Shown here: positions 62,750 through 64,000 of the stretch, piece by piece
Numbering within the stretch: position 1 is the first letter of the stretch
Layout of the letters: each line of letters begins with the position of its first letter
Assembly: GCA_000949895.1 (NCBI GenBank)
Contig: JWIT01000008.1
Coordinates: forward strand, 266,010-330,009
Reading direction: 5' to 3'
Length of the DNA: 64,000 nucleotides
Source: Agrobacterium arsenijevicii
Lineage (GTDB): Bacteria > Pseudomonadota > Alphaproteobacteria > Rhizobiales > Rhizobiaceae
The notes under the pieces: model-generated
What the model was told of the DNA's origin: nothing
Seen by the model: the letters and a program-made list of their open reading frames with translations, nothing else
The model's database searches: none
Position numbers and translations under genes: made by a program

Positions 62750-63838
62750 ATGGGCACGTTCGCGACGACTTACGAGAAAATGCAGAACTACAACTGGCTG
62801 ACCCGTTTTCTGCATGCGGGCCGCTATCGAAAGCTGCTTGAGGTCTTGGAAACATTGCAGAAGGACGTCGGCAATCGGAAGGTCCGGATATTGGATATCG
62901 GCTGCGGGCCTGGAAGTGCGGTCGGACATATTCTGGAGAGATTCGACGTTGATTACGTCGGTATCGACTACGATCCGATCTTCATCGAGGCCGCGCGCAA
63001 CCGTTACAGCAAATACGAAAACTGCCGTTTCATCGTCGGCGACGCCAGCGACGAAAAGCTCTACGAAACGATCGAGGCCGACATCGTCATCGCACTTGAA
63101 ACGCTCGAACATATCCACCTCAACCGCACCGTTCGCGTCATCGAGCATGTCTGCGCGATCGTTCGCCCGAGGATTTTCTTGATCACCGTGCCGGTCGAAG
63201 TCGGGCCAGCCGTATGGATCAAGAACTGGGGTTCGGCCCTCATGGGTTACAACCGCCAGTCCGGCAACCTGAAAGAAACCTTTTGGGCAGGGTTATATCG
63301 CCTAGACCGGGTGCCCGCGCACCATACGTCACACCAGGGCTTCGACTGGCGGTGTCTGGCGCAGCTTGTCCGCGTCAACGCGCCCTTGCGCGAAATCCGC
63401 AGCCTGCCGTTTTCTTTCGTTCCTCGCATGCTCAGTCCTAACGTCGCGCTGATCGCCGAGCCTGTAAAATCGACGGTCGATCTGGCAAACGATGATCCCG
63501 AGGCATGGAAGATCAACCATGGCCAAGCAGCGTGGAACCGCGCGCATCGTATCGACGATGCCGAAGTAACCGATGCTGCGCGCCACGCCAAGTCCCCGGC
63601 AACATGGTCAATGCGCCTCAAAGGACTGCTGGAAATGGCCGTTGCCACGATGCCATTTGCCTGGCATCGCTGGTCTTATATTTCCATTTCACCAGGCGAA
63701 CCCCAGTCATCACATCTCCTGCTGACGATCGACAAACACTTGCTGCAGCCTCATCCACCCATTGAAGGGGACATCATCGTCGTTGCAGGACAAGCCATTG
63801 TTCAACACATTTCCGAAGCCTGCTATCTGCTGATCTAG
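62750..63838 (+). CDS. Class I SAM-dependent methyltransferase
   Basis: A 362-residue protein. The SAM-binding domain (about residues 45-170) has ILDIGCGPGSAVGHIL (motif I), VGIDYDPIFIEAARNRY, FIVGDASDE and the ALETLEHIHLNR phrase typical of Methyltransf_11/23 enzymes. The C-terminal 180 residues, with a MRLKGLLEMAVATMPFAW segment, are of unknown fold. In this locus it probably methylates a sugar or the chain end, though chain termination is a guess. The ATG at 62750 has GGAGG eight bases upstream and is preferred to that at 62735. Confidence 0.78.
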   Translation: MGTFATTYEKMQNYNWLTRFLHAGRYRKLLEVLETLQKDVGNRKVRILDIGCGPGSAVGHILERFDVDYVGIDYDPIFIEAARNRYSKYENCRFIVGDASDEKLYETIEADIVIALETLEHIHLNRTVRVIEHVCAIVRPRIFLITVPVEVGPAVWIKNWGSALMGYNRQSGNLKETFWAGLYRLDRVPAHHTSHQGFDWRCLAQLVRVNAPLREIRSLPFSFVPRMLSPNVALIAEPVKSTVDLANDDPEAWKINHGQAAWNRAHRIDDAEVTDAARHAKSPATWSMRLKGLLEMAVATMPFAWHRWSYISISPGEPQSSHLLLTIDKHLLQPHPPIEGDIIVVAGQAIVQHISEACYLLI

Positions 63839-63949
63839 GATCATGACTTGTCAACTAGAGCGAGGGCTTTCACCTCTTGCTGTGTCAGCGTTTGTGATCT
63901 GGCGGCTGCATTTGGTACGAGCGGTGCGTCAGGACATTTTCAAACACAA

Positions 63950-63979
63950 AAAGGGCTCCGAGTTTCCTCGGAGCCCTTT
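63950..63979. terminator. Strong bidirectional terminator
   Basis: AAAGGGCTCCGAG (63950-63962) pairs perfectly with CTCGGAGCCCTTT (63967-63979) around the loop TTTC. Read leftward, the stem is followed by TTTTTGTG, so it would be most efficient for a minus-strand gene lying right of the window. It also closes the rightward methyltransferase gene. Confidence 0.85.
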
Positions 63980-64000
63980 GATAATCTGGTAATTTTGGTT

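Noticed and set aside
1..64000. CRISPR arrays, tRNA/rRNA genes, intact insertion sequences, prophage or toxin-antitoxin pairs
   Set aside because: Looked for on both strands by eye and not found; the only mobile-looking DNA is the two-copy dispersed repeat.

Overview
The window looks like chromosomal or chromid DNA of an alphaproteobacterium of the order Rhizobiales, most likely Rhizobiaceae (Agrobacterium/Rhizobium group). The reasons are moderately high GC, dense catabolic transporter operons each with a FadR or TetR regulator, an ExoF-type export protein, and a roughly 107-base intergenic repeat (two copies) of a kind I recall from rhizobial genomes. No rRNA, tRNA, CRISPR array or intact insertion sequence was seen.

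Left part (1-22121), nutrient uptake and catabolism. It opens with the 5' end of a glycerophosphodiester phosphodiesterase gene, the wreck of an MFS transporter and a single-chain dihydroxyacetone-type kinase. Next come a FadR regulator facing a sugar-type SDR dehydrogenase, and an ABC importer (two permeases plus binding protein) with no ATPase gene beside it. A TetR regulator is divergent from a complete UgpBAEC/MalK-like ABC importer that runs into a metallophosphoesterase, a PHP phosphatase and a GNAT acetyltransferase, which suggests import and processing of a phosphorylated or phosphodiester compound. A TRAP transporter operon follows, with a gluconate 5-dehydrogenase-like SDR and an enolase-superfamily dehydratase, divergent from its own FadR regulator: acid-sugar catabolism.

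Middle and right part (22195-63838), surface polysaccharide. A membrane GGDEF-EAL protein borders a large exopolysaccharide locus. It holds three GT4 glycosyltransferases, a WcaF-like acetyltransferase, a probable polymerase, a YdcF-like protein, a WecA/MraY-like initiating transferase, a GH140-like hydrolase, a further GT4, a pyruvyl transferase, a Wzx-like flippase and a GT2. Further right are a Wzc/ExoP-like copolymerase, an ExoF/Wza-like export protein, a parallel beta-helix protein, gmd and fcl for GDP-L-fucose, and a methyltransferase. Together these give a nearly complete Wzx/Wzy-type assembly pathway.

Embedded in it (39285-53527) is the most unusual part. A 1455-residue protein joins CheB, CheR, two PAS-like regions, a histidine kinase, two receivers and a LuxR-type HTH in one chain. 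Two related LuxR regulators, whose receiver domains lack the phosphoacceptor aspartate, bracket a seven-gene cassette: aminotransferase, NAD-dependent epimerase, DUF4910 peptidase-like protein, RfbC-like epimerase, C-methyltransferase, glucose-1-phosphate cytidylyltransferase and PIG-L deacetylase. This cassette probably makes a branched or amino-modified CDP-sugar for the polymer, under control of the adjacent signalling proteins. Functions are inferred by reading motifs; no database search was possible.
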